In this document: one piece after another, positions 14,422 through 22,116 of the stretch
How positions within the stretch are numbered: the first letter of the stretch is position 1
Layout of the letters: each line of letters starts with the position of its first letter
DNA from: STD1-204 sp041649895
Lineage (GTDB): Bacteria > Patescibacteriota > Minisyncoccia > Minisyncoccales > Minisyncoccaceae
Length of the DNA: 22,350 bases
Direction of reading: 5' to 3'
NCBI GenBank assembly: GCA_041649895.1
Contig: JBAZMG010000009.1
Span: forward strand, 1 to 22,350
Position numbers and translations under genes: made by a program
Notes under the pieces: model-generated
The model's database searches: none
Seen by the model: only the letters and a program-made list of their open reading frames with translations
Told to the model about the DNA's origin: nothing

Positions 14422-16014
14422 TTATTCCGTTAGAGCGAAGTCTTGCTTGTTTTGCAAGTCTGTTTTTATGGGTAAATTAATCGTAAAGGTACTGCCTTTA
14501 TTTTTTCCCGCGGATTCGGCCATTAGATCGCCTCCATGCATCTCAACAAAATTTTTGGCCACAAACAGTCCCAAGCCGGTACCTTGAGTGTAAAGTTCGG
14601 CGCTTCCTTTTCCGCGCGAAAAACTTTTAAACAGCTTGTTAAAATCTTCTTTGTCCATTCCTATTCCCGTATCCTTTATCTTCACCGAAATCATATTTTC
14701 GTTTTCTTTCTTCGCTTCAATATTAACGCCTCCTTTTGGCGTGTATAACACCGCGTTGTTTATAATATTTGAAAAAGACTGTTTTAGCTTTTCCGGATCG
14801 CCTTTTATCAATGGCAGTTTTTCTTTTGTTTTTTTGTATTTTAAGTAAAGGCCTTTGTCTTCCGCCACCAATTCAATGTCTTTTATGCACTCCGCCAAGA
14901 CATCATCTATCGAAACATCCTGTATTTTGAGTTCTATTTGCCCTTTTTCCAAGCGGCTTATTGAAAGTAAGCTGTTTACCAGTTTTATCATTCTTACGCT
15001 TGCTTCATAAATATAGTCAACCGCCACTTCCGCTTTGTCCGGAAAGTCTCCATAGTCGCCGTCTTTCAGCATTGAAGCGTATCCTCGGATCGCGGCCAAG
15101 GGGGTTCGAAGTTGATGTGAAGCAATGGAAATAAATTCAGTCTTTGATTGACTTATTCGTTCCGCTTCTTCTTTTCTCGCCATTTCTTGGTGAATAGTTT
15201 TAATAAGATAATATCCGAATATTAAAAACAAAAATAAAATGAGACTGACGAGCAACTTAAGTGAAACGTCTGGCATCAAAAAAAGTAAAAAAGTAATAAC
15301 TATCCCCATTACTCCGATCAAAAATTCAGTTAAAATTAATTTTATTTCAAACAAGTGATATCTTAAGGTGGCCAACCCGAATATAATAATATAAAAAATA
15401 ACCAAAGATTGTCCTATGGGCGGAAAAAGATTTACCCCGAACATTAGTGGAAAGTTTGTCGCACCGCCACCAAAACCAAAAAGCGAACCCAGAATGACGT
15501 AATTAATTTGGTGAATTTTTTCTTGATCGGCCCCCTTTTTTTCTTTGACAAGTAGCGACAGTCCATAAATTGTTAAACCAAAATATCCAAAAATTAAAAA
15601 AATTACGTAAAGTGGCCCCGCTTGTGGCCAAAAAGGAAAGGAAAGCACTAACGCAACCGAGGTAATATAGTATGGAGAAAAGCTAAAAACGGCGCAAATA
15701 AAAGTCAACAAATAACCGAACATCAACACCCATTTTTTCTCGTTTATTTTATTAATAATACTCAATATCCAGTGAAGATAAAAAATCGGTATAAAAGTAG
15801 CGCCTAAATTAAGCATTTTTGACCAAAAAAGGGCATCGGAGGTACTAGCAACTGAAAGCCATTTACAATAAGCAAAACTCCAAGTGGCAATACTTAAACT
15901 CATTAGGAAAAAAGTTATATTCGTTATATTTTTTCGGTTTTTTAGAAAAACAAATAATCCAAAAAGAATTGCCACTGTACCGTTAATAAAACTGAAAAGA
16001 ATATAAAAATCCAT
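14422..16014 (-). CDS. Membrane-bound sensor histidine kinase
   Basis: This is a 530-residue sensor kinase. The N-terminal 270 residues form about eight membrane helices without a large extracellular loop. They are followed by a short linker, the HisKA dimerisation helix with the H box ASHQLRTPLAAIRGY (phosphorylated His near residue 300), and an ATPase domain with N box FSNIINNAVLYTP (about 415-427), G1 DTGIGMD, F box FKSFSRG and G2 GTGLGLFVAKN (about 479-489). All catalytic motifs are intact. It starts 7 bp after the methyltransferase and precedes the single-domain regulator. The signal sensed is not apparent; the helices suggest something in or near the membrane. Confidence 0.94.
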   Translation of the reverse strand: MDFYILFSFINGTVAILFGLFVFLKNRKNITNITFFLMSLSIATWSFAYCKWLSVASTSDALFWSKMLNLGATFIPIFYLHWILSIINKINEKKWVLMFGYLLTFICAVFSFSPYYITSVALVLSFPFWPQAGPLYVIFLIFGYFGLTIYGLSLLVKEKKGADQEKIHQINYVILGSLFGFGGGATNFPLMFGVNLFPPIGQSLVIFYIIIFGLATLRYHLFEIKLILTEFLIGVMGIVITFLLFLMPDVSLKLLVSLILFLFLIFGYYLIKTIHQEMARKEEAERISQSKTEFISIASHQLRTPLAAIRGYASMLKDGDYGDFPDKAEVAVDYIYEASVRMIKLVNSLLSISRLEKGQIELKIQDVSIDDVLAECIKDIELVAEDKGLYLKYKKTKEKLPLIKGDPEKLKQSFSNIINNAVLYTPKGGVNIEAKKENENMISVKIKDTGIGMDKEDFNKLFKSFSRGKGSAELYTQGTGLGLFVAKNFVEMHGGDLMAESAGKNKGSTFTINLPIKTDLQNKQDFALTE

Positions 16015-16021
16015 AAATAGT

Positions 16022-16957
16022 TTAAAAAGAAAGTAATTTTTGTGATCCTATCCCCATAAAATGGAACCCATAATCATCACTAAAACTTTTTTGCCATATT
16101 AGCCCGGATTTCTTAAAGATATCTTTTAATAGTTCCTCTTCTTTAAAAATTAAATGCCAATTAGTTATTTTTTCCATTATAAAATAAGTGAACGGATCAT
16201 CTTTCAGCATTTTCGGAGAAACATTGCTTGCCATAACACATCCCCCTTTTGCTAATAGGCTTCTTGCTTGCCGTAAAACAAAAACGCAAGCATCGGGTGG
16301 CAATGAACAAAGAACACCCACCAATATAATAATATCAAATTTTTGTTTTGGTTTGTATTTCATAAAACTTGCTTCCGCAAATTCTATTTTGTGCTGAACT
16401 CCAGCTGCCTCAGCCATTCTTTTTCCTCTAAGATTTGCGTTTCTATCTCTATCGATATTAATCGCCGCAACATTATCGTTATTTTTGTAATACTTTGAAA
16501 AAACATCGATTAAGTCGCGGCCCGGCCCACCTCCTAAATTTCCAATCAAAACATTCCCCTTTTTGAGAAATTCGTCTGTTAATAAATGAATATTCTCTTC
16601 GACACGAGTAATTCTTGAATGTATTGCTTTCCCTCCCGCCGACTCAAAAAAATACTGATCAATTGGAAGGGGAATTTTTGGCGTTGCATATAAAAATTCG
16701 GTAACAACAGAAGTTGCCGGATTAGCCACGGTCGCCGAACTAAACACACTGTTATTGATAAAATATTCAAGCAATTCTTCTTCTTCTTCCGCGGAAAGAG
16801 CAGTTCCTAAATATTTCGAGATAAGCAGATCTTTTATCTTGCTGTTGTCGCTTTCAATAAACTTCAACAGATCAAAAGCGCATTTATCAAAGCCGAATTT
16901 CTCGACAAATTCTTCTACGGAATAAACCTTACTATCGCCATCAGTATTTATTGACAT
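16022..16957 (-). CDS. Class I SAM-dependent methyltransferase
   Basis: This is a 311-residue protein. A helical N-terminal region of about 130 residues precedes a Rossmann-type domain with motif I GNLGGGPGRDLI, the acidic end of strand 2 (INIDRD), motif III-like FDIIILVGVLCSLPP and a post-strand LLAKGGCVMASNVS. These are the hallmarks of a class I methyltransferase. The substrate is unknown, and the N-terminal region gives no family match I recognise. It is the first gene of the histidine-kinase operon (HK starts 7 bp after its stop) and has a good promoter upstream, divergent from pyk. Confidence 0.85.
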   Translation of the reverse strand: MSINTDGDSKVYSVEEFVEKFGFDKCAFDLLKFIESDNSKIKDLLISKYLGTALSAEEEEELLEYFINNSVFSSATVANPATSVVTEFLYATPKIPLPIDQYFFESAGGKAIHSRITRVEENIHLLTDEFLKKGNVLIGNLGGGPGRDLIDVFSKYYKNNDNVAAINIDRDRNANLRGKRMAEAAGVQHKIEFAEASFMKYKPKQKFDIIILVGVLCSLPPDACVFVLRQARSLLAKGGCVMASNVSPKMLKDDPFTYFIMEKITNWHLIFKEEELLKDIFKKSGLIWQKSFSDDYGFHFMGIGSQKLLSF

Positions 16958-16995
16958 TTTTTAAATTAGAGCTATTAATTGATTATTTTAATACT

Positions 16996-17024
16996 ATTAT
17001 ACAAGCTTAGGCGCATTTGCGCAA
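16996..17024 (-). promoter_or_regulatory. Promoter of the methyltransferase/sensor operon
   Basis: On the minus strand TTGCGC (17019-17024) and TATAAT (16996-17001) are 17 bp apart. The -35 overlaps the inverted repeat GCGCA-TT-TGCGC (17011-17022), a possible operator. Confidence 0.65.
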
Positions 17025-17054
17025 CAGTTTTCAAGGTTGAAGTGGAAAAACCAA

Positions 17055-17083
17055 CTGTAAAAATCACGCAAAACCTGTATAAT
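17055..17083 (+). promoter_or_regulatory. Putative pyk promoter
   Basis: There is a perfect -10 TATAAT at 17078-17083, with only a weak -35 candidate CTGTAA (17055-17060) at 17 bp. It would give a leader of about 38 nt. No Shine-Dalgarno precedes the pyk ATG. Confidence 0.5.
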
Positions 17084-17127
17084 GATTATGTGTTCAAAAA
17101 TGATCAACATCAATATTAATAGAAAAT

Positions 17128-18153
17128 ATGAATCCAAAAATTATCGCCACAATCGGCTTAAAATCGGAAGATTATAGAGTAATTAAAACATTGGCGAGGG
17201 CGGGAATGAATATCGCCAGGGTTAATTTTTCTCACGCCAACTACAAGCAATGGCAGAGGATACGCTCATCACTTGCCCGGGTGCGCAAAGAAACCGGAAT
17301 TGAAGTAAAGATGATGCTTGATCTGCAGGGTCCCCGCATACGCGTGGGAGAACTTCCGCGCGAAATAGAAATAATCAAAGGAGAGACTTACGCGTTCTTC
17401 AATGGCAATGCCGATATTAATCAAAAGGAAATTCCCATAGACAGCCCGAAACTGTTTAACGATGTTAAAGTTGGTGAACCCTTTTATTTATCAAACGGTA
17501 CAATTGAGCTTCAGATAACCGAGCTTAAAGATCAAAAAATATACGCAATTGCTCATAGGGGTGGAATATTACTCCCGCGGAAAGGCATTAATATTCCGGA
17601 AACAAACCTTTCAAGCGGAGCACTGACGGAAAAAGATATAAACGACGCGAAATTCGGGATTGAAAACGGAGCGGATTATGTTTGCTTATCGTTTGTGCAA
17701 ACCGGTGAAGATATAAAAAAATTAAAACAAGTATTGGGTGAAAACAAAATCGCCATAATTGCCAAAATAGAAAGAGCGGCCGCGCTTAAAGATCTTGATA
17801 ATATAATCAGGGAATCCGACGGAATAATGGTTGCCCGCGGAGATTTGGGTATTGAAGTGCCCATAGAAGAGCTGCCGATATTGCAAAAAGAGCTTATTCG
17901 CCACGCGCATTGGTATAAAAAGCCAGCGATCGTGGCCACCGAAATGCTTGCTTCTATGCTAGATCACCCGCATCCCACCCGGGCCGAGGTCGCGGACATC
18001 GCTAACGCGATCTTTGACGGGGCGGACGCGGTAATGCTGTCCGACGAGACCGCTTCCGGAAAGTATCCGATAGACGCGGTGGAAGTAATGAAAAAGATCA
18101 TCCAGCGAGCGGATGAATATTTCAATAGCGTCAATTATTTAGAAAAATATTAA
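17128..18153 (+). CDS. pyk: Pyruvate kinase lacking the C-terminal domain
   Basis: This enzyme transfers phosphate from phosphoenolpyruvate to ADP, the last step of glycolysis. The A and B domains are complete: KIIATIG, ARVNFSH, DLQGPRIRVGELP, the B-domain insertion (about 75-150), IAKIERAAAL, VARGDLGIEVP, KPAIVATEMLASM and AEVADIANAIFDGADAVMLSDETASGKYP. The protein ends at 341 residues, against roughly 470 for standard enzymes, because the C-terminal regulatory domain is missing. The frame ends in a normal stop directly at the murC stop. It is the only plus-strand gene between 773 and 20115, with its own promoter. Allosteric control by sugar phosphates through domain C is presumably lost. 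Confidence 0.95.
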   Translation: MNPKIIATIGLKSEDYRVIKTLARAGMNIARVNFSHANYKQWQRIRSSLARVRKETGIEVKMMLDLQGPRIRVGELPREIEIIKGETYAFFNGNADINQKEIPIDSPKLFNDVKVGEPFYLSNGTIELQITELKDQKIYAIAHRGGILLPRKGINIPETNLSSGALTEKDINDAKFGIENGADYVCLSFVQTGEDIKKLKQVLGENKIAIIAKIERAAALKDLDNIIRESDGIMVARGDLGIEVPIEELPILQKELIRHAHWYKKPAIVATEMLASMLDHPHPTRAEVADIANAIFDGADAVMLSDETASGKYPIDAVEVMKKIIQRADEYFNSVNYLEKY

Positions 18154-19451
18154 TCAACGCAAGTACTGAGGTGTTTCGATTTTATTTCTTGGCTAAGATT
18201 ATAGATGCTTCCGGCACCCATCATAATAACAATGTCCGAATTAAGAAAATAGCCTTCTATTTCATTTTCTTTTTTAACATATTCGCACCCGCTACCAATC
18301 ATTTCGCTCATAATTTGTGAATTGTATTTTTCTTTATCACCACCCTCACGACCGATAACATCATAGACATCGATCAAAATCAATTTGTCCACCCATTTTT
18401 CCGTAATGGATCTTTTAAAAACATCTATGAAATTGTCCCATAAAAATTGGGTTCTTTGGTATTGATGAGGCTGAAAGACGCATAATATTTTTTTGTCCGG
18501 ATATTTTTCCCGAGCTGATTTCAGAGTTGCCCGGATTTCGGTTGGATGATGGGCGTAATCATCTATTAAAATAAAATCGGGCAATTCGAATATATTAAAT
18601 CGGCGCCAGCTGCCGTAATAATCCGATAAGGCCGCGAGAGACGTTGCTTCCGAAACATCCAGCAATTTGGCCACTGACAGCGCGGCCAACCCATTCAAAA
18701 CATTGTGTTCGCCGGGCATCTTAAGTATCGCTTTTATTTCTCTTGCTTCTTTATTATTTGTTTCAATCGAGAAATCGATGATCTTCGCGTCCGCTTTTAT
18801 ATCGGCGCTTTTATTTTTTACAATAAAACCATTTCGCGGAACGTGAGAGGCGAATTCATTAAATGCTTTTTGAATATTCGCCAGATTTTCGTAATAATCC
18901 AGATGATCTTCCTCAATATTGGTGATAACCGCGATTCGCGGCCAATAATTAAGAAATGACGCTTCGTGTTCACACGCTTCGATCACCAAATATTGGGACT
19001 GTCCCATTCTAAAATTTGAATTATTGAACTCTTTCAGTTTTGTACCGACAATCACGGTCGGATCCAATCCGGCCTTGATCAAAATAAGGGCGATCATTGA
19101 CGTGACCGTGCTCTTGCCATGAGTTCCGGATACCGCGATAGTGTAATGATCTTTTGAAAGTTCGCCTAACGCCCCCGGGTAGCTCATACATTTTATATTT
19201 TGCCTTCGCGCTTCCAGTAGTTCCGGATTATTTTCCTGCACCGAGGGGCTGTAAATTACAAGATCATAGTGTGAGTTTATGTTTTCCGTTTTTTGCGTGC
19301 CGACGCTGATCTTCGCTCCCATTTTTTCGATCATTTCCGTGATCTCCGAACCGTAAGCGTCCGAACCGAAAACCTCATCACCCTTTTGAAGATAATATTG
19401 CGCCAATGCCGACACGCCGATTCCCCCGATACCGATAAAATATATTTTCAT
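18150..19451 (-). CDS. murC: UDP-N-acetylmuramate--L-alanine ligase
   Basis: MurC adds the first amino acid, L-Ala, to UDP-MurNAc in the cytoplasm. Its 433 residues include the N-terminal GIGGIGVSALA, the MurC-typical IYSPSVQENNPEL, the ATP loop SGTHGKSTVTSM (109-118), EACEHEASFL, TNIEEDHLDYY, PGEHNVLNGLAA, SWRRF, DDYAHHPTEI and FQPHQYQRT. All are standard. The ATG lies 1 bp after the thpR stop, so both are cotranscribed from the promoter upstream of thpR. The stop codon overlaps the pyk stop from the opposite strand in a shared TTAA. It is separated from the other mur genes by about 9.5 kb. Confidence 0.97.
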   Translation of the reverse strand: MKIYFIGIGGIGVSALAQYYLQKGDEVFGSDAYGSEITEMIEKMGAKISVGTQKTENINSHYDLVIYSPSVQENNPELLEARRQNIKCMSYPGALGELSKDHYTIAVSGTHGKSTVTSMIALILIKAGLDPTVIVGTKLKEFNNSNFRMGQSQYLVIEACEHEASFLNYWPRIAVITNIEEDHLDYYENLANIQKAFNEFASHVPRNGFIVKNKSADIKADAKIIDFSIETNNKEAREIKAILKMPGEHNVLNGLAALSVAKLLDVSEATSLAALSDYYGSWRRFNIFELPDFILIDDYAHHPTEIRATLKSAREKYPDKKILCVFQPHQYQRTQFLWDNFIDVFKRSITEKWVDKLILIDVYDVIGREGGDKEKYNSQIMSEMIGSGCEYVKKENEIEGYFLNSDIVIMMGAGSIYNLSQEIKSKHLSTCVD

Positions 19452-19452
19452 A

Positions 19453-20046
19453 TTATTGTTTTAAGCTGAAAGATTTTAAAATTGTGTATTCAGCTCCGCC
19501 TTTTTTGAGTTCGCTCTCCATAACTTCGATTGATCCAATCCGCGCCATTTGGAAAAAGTCTTTATTCATTTCGGGTATTTCCTCCGGTTCGATCCTCGCC
19601 CATTGCCATTGCACTATCCGCCCCAAAGTTATGTGCGGAGTAAAACCATTGTTCTCGGTTTCCAAGTTCAAGTTTGAATGTTCCAAAAGAGCCGCTTCCA
19701 AATTTTTCTGTAAGCTTCCAAGCTCCGCTGATCTCTCACCATTGACCCAAACCATTTTCGGCGGCATCTTTCCTTTTGGGGCGTAATCTATATTTTTGAA
19801 TTTCAGATCAAAGATACCGGTCTTGTTTGCCACCCCCTCAACAATGTCAAAGACCTGAGTCAGGTCGTTTATTTCCAAATATCCAACAAAAAACAAGGTA
19901 ACGTGCAAATTATCTTTTTTGGTCCACTTGATCGGAGAAAATCCGAAGAAATAGGCAAAAGAACCATCTATTTCTTTTTGGCCTTCAGCTAACTTTTCCT
20001 TTAGTTTCTCCGGCAAATTAATGGCGATAAATATCCTTTTTTTCAT
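19453..20046 (-). CDS. thpR: RNA 2',3'-cyclic phosphodiesterase (2'-5' RNA ligase family)
   Basis: This is a 197-residue member of the two-histidine phosphoesterase family. Both catalytic HxT motifs are visible: HVTLFFVG (near residue 48) and HITLGRI (near residue 137). The N-terminus RIFIAINLPEKLKEKL and the APKGKMPPKMVWV region match ThpR/LigT. The known activity is opening of 2',3'-cyclic phosphate ends of RNA; the cellular role is not established. It shares a promoter with murC downstream, and no functional link to cell-wall synthesis is evident. Confidence 0.92.
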   Translation of the reverse strand: MKKRIFIAINLPEKLKEKLAEGQKEIDGSFAYFFGFSPIKWTKKDNLHVTLFFVGYLEINDLTQVFDIVEGVANKTGIFDLKFKNIDYAPKGKMPPKMVWVNGERSAELGSLQKNLEAALLEHSNLNLETENNGFTPHITLGRIVQWQWARIEPEEIPEMNKDFFQMARIGSIEVMESELKKGGAEYTILKSFSLKQ

Positions 20047-20058
20047 AAGTCTTTATTA

Positions 20059-20087
20059 AGAATAGCAAATAACGGGGTTATTTTCAA
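20059..20087 (-). promoter_or_regulatory. Promoter of thpR-murC
   Basis: On the minus strand TTGAAA (20082-20087) and TATTCT (20059-20064) are 17 bp apart, leaving a very short leader before the ATG at 20046. Its -35 occupies the same bases as the -35 of the divergent PHP promoter. Confidence 0.6.
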
Positions 20088-20109
20088 TAAACCGATTTTT
20101 GTGTATAAT
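20081..20109 (+). promoter_or_regulatory. Promoter of the PHP gene, apparently leaderless
   Basis: -35-like TTTTCA (20081-20086) and perfect TATAAT (20104-20109) are 17 bp apart. The expected start site falls at or next to the A of the ATG at 20116, so the mRNA should have no leader. Confidence 0.65.
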
Positions 20110-20115
20110 TGCGGT

Positions 20116-20778
20116 ATGAAAATAGATTTGCATTGCCACACTTATTATAGCAACGATGGCGTCTCGTCGCCCGAAGCGATCATTAGACAAGCGTTGAAAC
20201 ACGGGCTCGACGGCGTCGCTATTACCGACCACGAAACGACCGCGGGCTGGGCCGAAGCCAAGGCGGCGGCGGAAAAGCTTGGCGCTAAAATAATTCAGGG
20301 CGAAGAGATCAAAACCGACAAGGGCGATATTTTGGCTTTGTTCATCAAAGAGGAAATAGACGGTAAGGGCAAAGAAGCGAAATGGGTAATTAATGAAATT
20401 AAAAAACAGGACGGGATCGCGATAGTTCCCCATCCCTGCCACGGCACTGAAAGATTTAAAGACGACCTGAAAAATTATTTGGATGTTATTGACGGCATCG
20501 AAATATTTAACGGCCGACTCCCGTTCTCATTGCCCGACAAGATGGCATCTGAGTTTGCCAAAAATAATAATTTGCTTATGACTGCCGGAAGCGACGCGCA
20601 TTATTACAAAGGCGTCGGCCAAACCTATACCGAATGCGAAGCGAATGATTTGGAAGAATTTAAAAATTCTTTGTTGAATAAAAAATCCGCGATACGCGGA
20701 AAAAAAGCTTCCATCTTTTGTTTGATCTTTCCGACACTAAAACGCGTAAAGTTGATAAAAGGAAAGCCTAATCTTTAA
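20116..20778 (+). CDS. PHP-domain metal-dependent phosphoesterase
   Basis: This is a 220-residue PHP-domain protein, a distorted TIM barrel binding up to three metals. Metal-ligand motifs are DLHCHTYYS (residues 4-12), AITDHE (about 39-44), GEE (about 65), the His in VPHPCHG, and GSDAHY near residue 178. Close relatives act on nucleotides or small phosphorylated molecules; the exact substrate is not readable here. The ATG at 20116 is chosen because the upstream GTG at 20101 overlaps the -10 box. The gene is divergent from thpR and overlaps the HAD gene tail to tail by 11 bp. Confidence 0.9.
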   Translation: MKIDLHCHTYYSNDGVSSPEAIIRQALKHGLDGVAITDHETTAGWAEAKAAAEKLGAKIIQGEEIKTDKGDILALFIKEEIDGKGKEAKWVINEIKKQDGIAIVPHPCHGTERFKDDLKNYLDVIDGIEIFNGRLPFSLPDKMASEFAKNNNLLMTAGSDAHYYKGVGQTYTECEANDLEEFKNSLLNKKSAIRGKKASIFCLIFPTLKRVKLIKGKPNL

Positions 20779-21427
20779 AAAAATTTATCAGATCTCTAAG
20801 CGAAGATAAAATCTTATCGGCTTTGCTAAAATTATTGTTGCCCGAGAGCTCGTTCGGTACCACAAAACAATACGCACCCGCGTTTTTGGCCGCTTCAAGG
20901 CCGTGCGCGGTGTCCTCGATCACCAGACACTGATCGGGAGCAAGATTCAGCTCTTGCATTGCCTTAAGATAAATATCCGGAGCCGGTTTCGGATTTTCCA
21001 CATCGGTCTTCGTGATCACCACGAGAAAGTAATGCGCGAAGCCATTCCTTTCCAATTTCACCTCCATCTCTTCTTTTCCGCCATTGGTGCAAAGGGCGAT
21101 TTTAAAATTAGGATCATTGTGAAAATATTCCACCGCTTCGCGCGCGCACGGCATTAACTCCAAATCATCTTCTCCGTACAGCTTCAGCATTATTTCATCT
21201 TTTCGTTTTACGAGCGATCCTTTTTCAACATTTAAATTATATTTTTCAATGATTATTTCTTCAATCCCTTCACTGGTTTTACCGGCGTAAAGAAAATAAT
21301 CTTCCGGAGGCACCACGATATTGTAATCATCCAGAATTTCGCCCCACACTTTGGCCTGGCGATATTCACTGCGAAATAAAGTCCCGTCCGAATCGAATAA
21401 TATTCCTTTTATGTCTTCTTTGTTCAT
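20768..21427 (-). CDS. HAD-superfamily phosphatase (subfamily IA)
   Basis: This is a 219-residue haloacid-dehalogenase-type hydrolase. Motif I is FDSDGTL near residue 11, with Ser replacing the more frequent Met or Leu between the two Asp residues. A helical cap follows. Motif II is ALCTNGGK (Thr/Asn region, about 112-118), motif III Lys is in NPKPAPDIY (about 146), and motif IV is VIEDTAHGLEAAKNAG. The overall pattern fits phosphoglycolate-phosphatase/beta-phosphoglucomutase relatives; the substrate is not predictable. It begins 3 bp after the EamA gene stop, so the two form an operon. Confidence 0.92.
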   Translation of the reverse strand: MNKEDIKGILFDSDGTLFRSEYRQAKVWGEILDDYNIVVPPEDYFLYAGKTSEGIEEIIIEKYNLNVEKGSLVKRKDEIMLKLYGEDDLELMPCAREAVEYFHNDPNFKIALCTNGGKEEMEVKLERNGFAHYFLVVITKTDVENPKPAPDIYLKAMQELNLAPDQCLVIEDTAHGLEAAKNAGAYCFVVPNELSGNNNFSKADKILSSLRDLINFFKD

Positions 21428-21430
21428 TTT

Positions 21431-21952
21431 TTAATTACTAACCAATATACTACCGACGACTATTAATAGAGCGCCCGAAACAACTTTAAATCTTTGGTCG
21501 GGAGCGGGCAATTCGTGCAAAAATGCCAAACCCAAAAATACGGACACCAAAGTGTTTGTATTGTAGATCGGCGCCAATCGGGACGCGTCCGCGCCCGAAT
21601 TAAAGGCTAAAAATGTAGCTACCATACCTCCGCCCCAAAACAATCCCTGCAACAATCCGAAAGCAAGCACGGGGATGGTGATCGATATATTCGCCTGTCT
21701 CAAGCTTATAAGAACATAGGCAATGATCGCGACCAACAACAAGAGGCCGATCAACTTCATTGTCAAATTGAGGTGCGCGGTCTTGAATAAAAAGAAAAAT
21801 AAAAAAGCGGTGGCGATCCCGGACAGCATCAATAAGGAAGAATGCGTTACGGGAACATTGAGATATTTTTCGGACGTGACTATCTTCGACATTACCGCGT
21901 CCGTTCCCCAACATAGCGAAGCGATAAAACCGTATATTAACCAGGCGGGCAT
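21431..21952 (-). CDS. Short EamA/DMT-type membrane transporter
   Basis: This is a 173-residue, very hydrophobic protein with five to six membrane segments. The N-terminal WLIYGFIASLCWGTDAVMSKI and the C-terminal APIYNTNTLVSVFLGLAFLHE followed by ALLIVVGSILV are typical of EamA-domain drug/metabolite transporters. Full-length members have two EamA repeats (about 300 residues), so this is about a half-size form that would have to dimerise. The substrate is unknown. It is the first gene of an operon with the HAD phosphatase. Confidence 0.8.
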   Translation of the reverse strand: MPAWLIYGFIASLCWGTDAVMSKIVTSEKYLNVPVTHSSLLMLSGIATAFLFFFLFKTAHLNLTMKLIGLLLLVAIIAYVLISLRQANISITIPVLAFGLLQGLFWGGGMVATFLAFNSGADASRLAPIYNTNTLVSVFLGLAFLHELPAPDQRFKVVSGALLIVVGSILVSN

Positions 21953-21978
21953 AATTTATTTTTTATTGTTATAGATAT

Positions 21979-22007
21979 ATAATATGCGGAAATAAAAAAA
22001 TGCGCAA
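21979..22007 (-). promoter_or_regulatory. Promoter of the EamA-HAD operon
   Basis: On the minus strand TTGCGC (22002-22007) and TATTAT (21979-21984) are 17 bp apart. The -35 sequence is identical to that of the methyltransferase operon at 17019-17024. Confidence 0.55.
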
Positions 22008-22022
22008 GATTTTTGAGTAAAT

Positions 22023-22036
22023 CTTTCGCGCGAAAG
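22023..22036. repeat. 14-bp perfect palindrome between divergent promoters
   Basis: CTTTCGCGCGAAAG is its own reverse complement. It lies between the EamA-HAD promoter and the promoter at 22041-22068, a position suited to a regulator binding both. Confidence 0.5.
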
Positions 22037-22040
22037 CGGC

Positions 22041-22111
22041 TTGCTATTATTTTTAAATTGCTTATAGTAGAGTCAGCACCTGTACAACCGATGTTGTCCG
22101 GCGCAAGGAGG
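22041..22111 (+). promoter_or_regulatory. Promoter and leader of the terminal gene, with CAGCACC motif
   Basis: TTGCTA (22041-22046) and TATAGT (22063-22068) are 16 bp apart. CAGCACC (22074-22080) starts 5 nt after the -10 box, and a full AGGAGG lies at 22106-22111. The arrangement matches the leader of the 8682-9248 gene. Confidence 0.6.
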
Positions 22112-22116
22112 AATCT

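Noticed and set aside
20056..20442. Minus-strand open frame opposite the PHP gene
   Set aside because: It overlaps the PHP motifs and both promoters; it has no family features.
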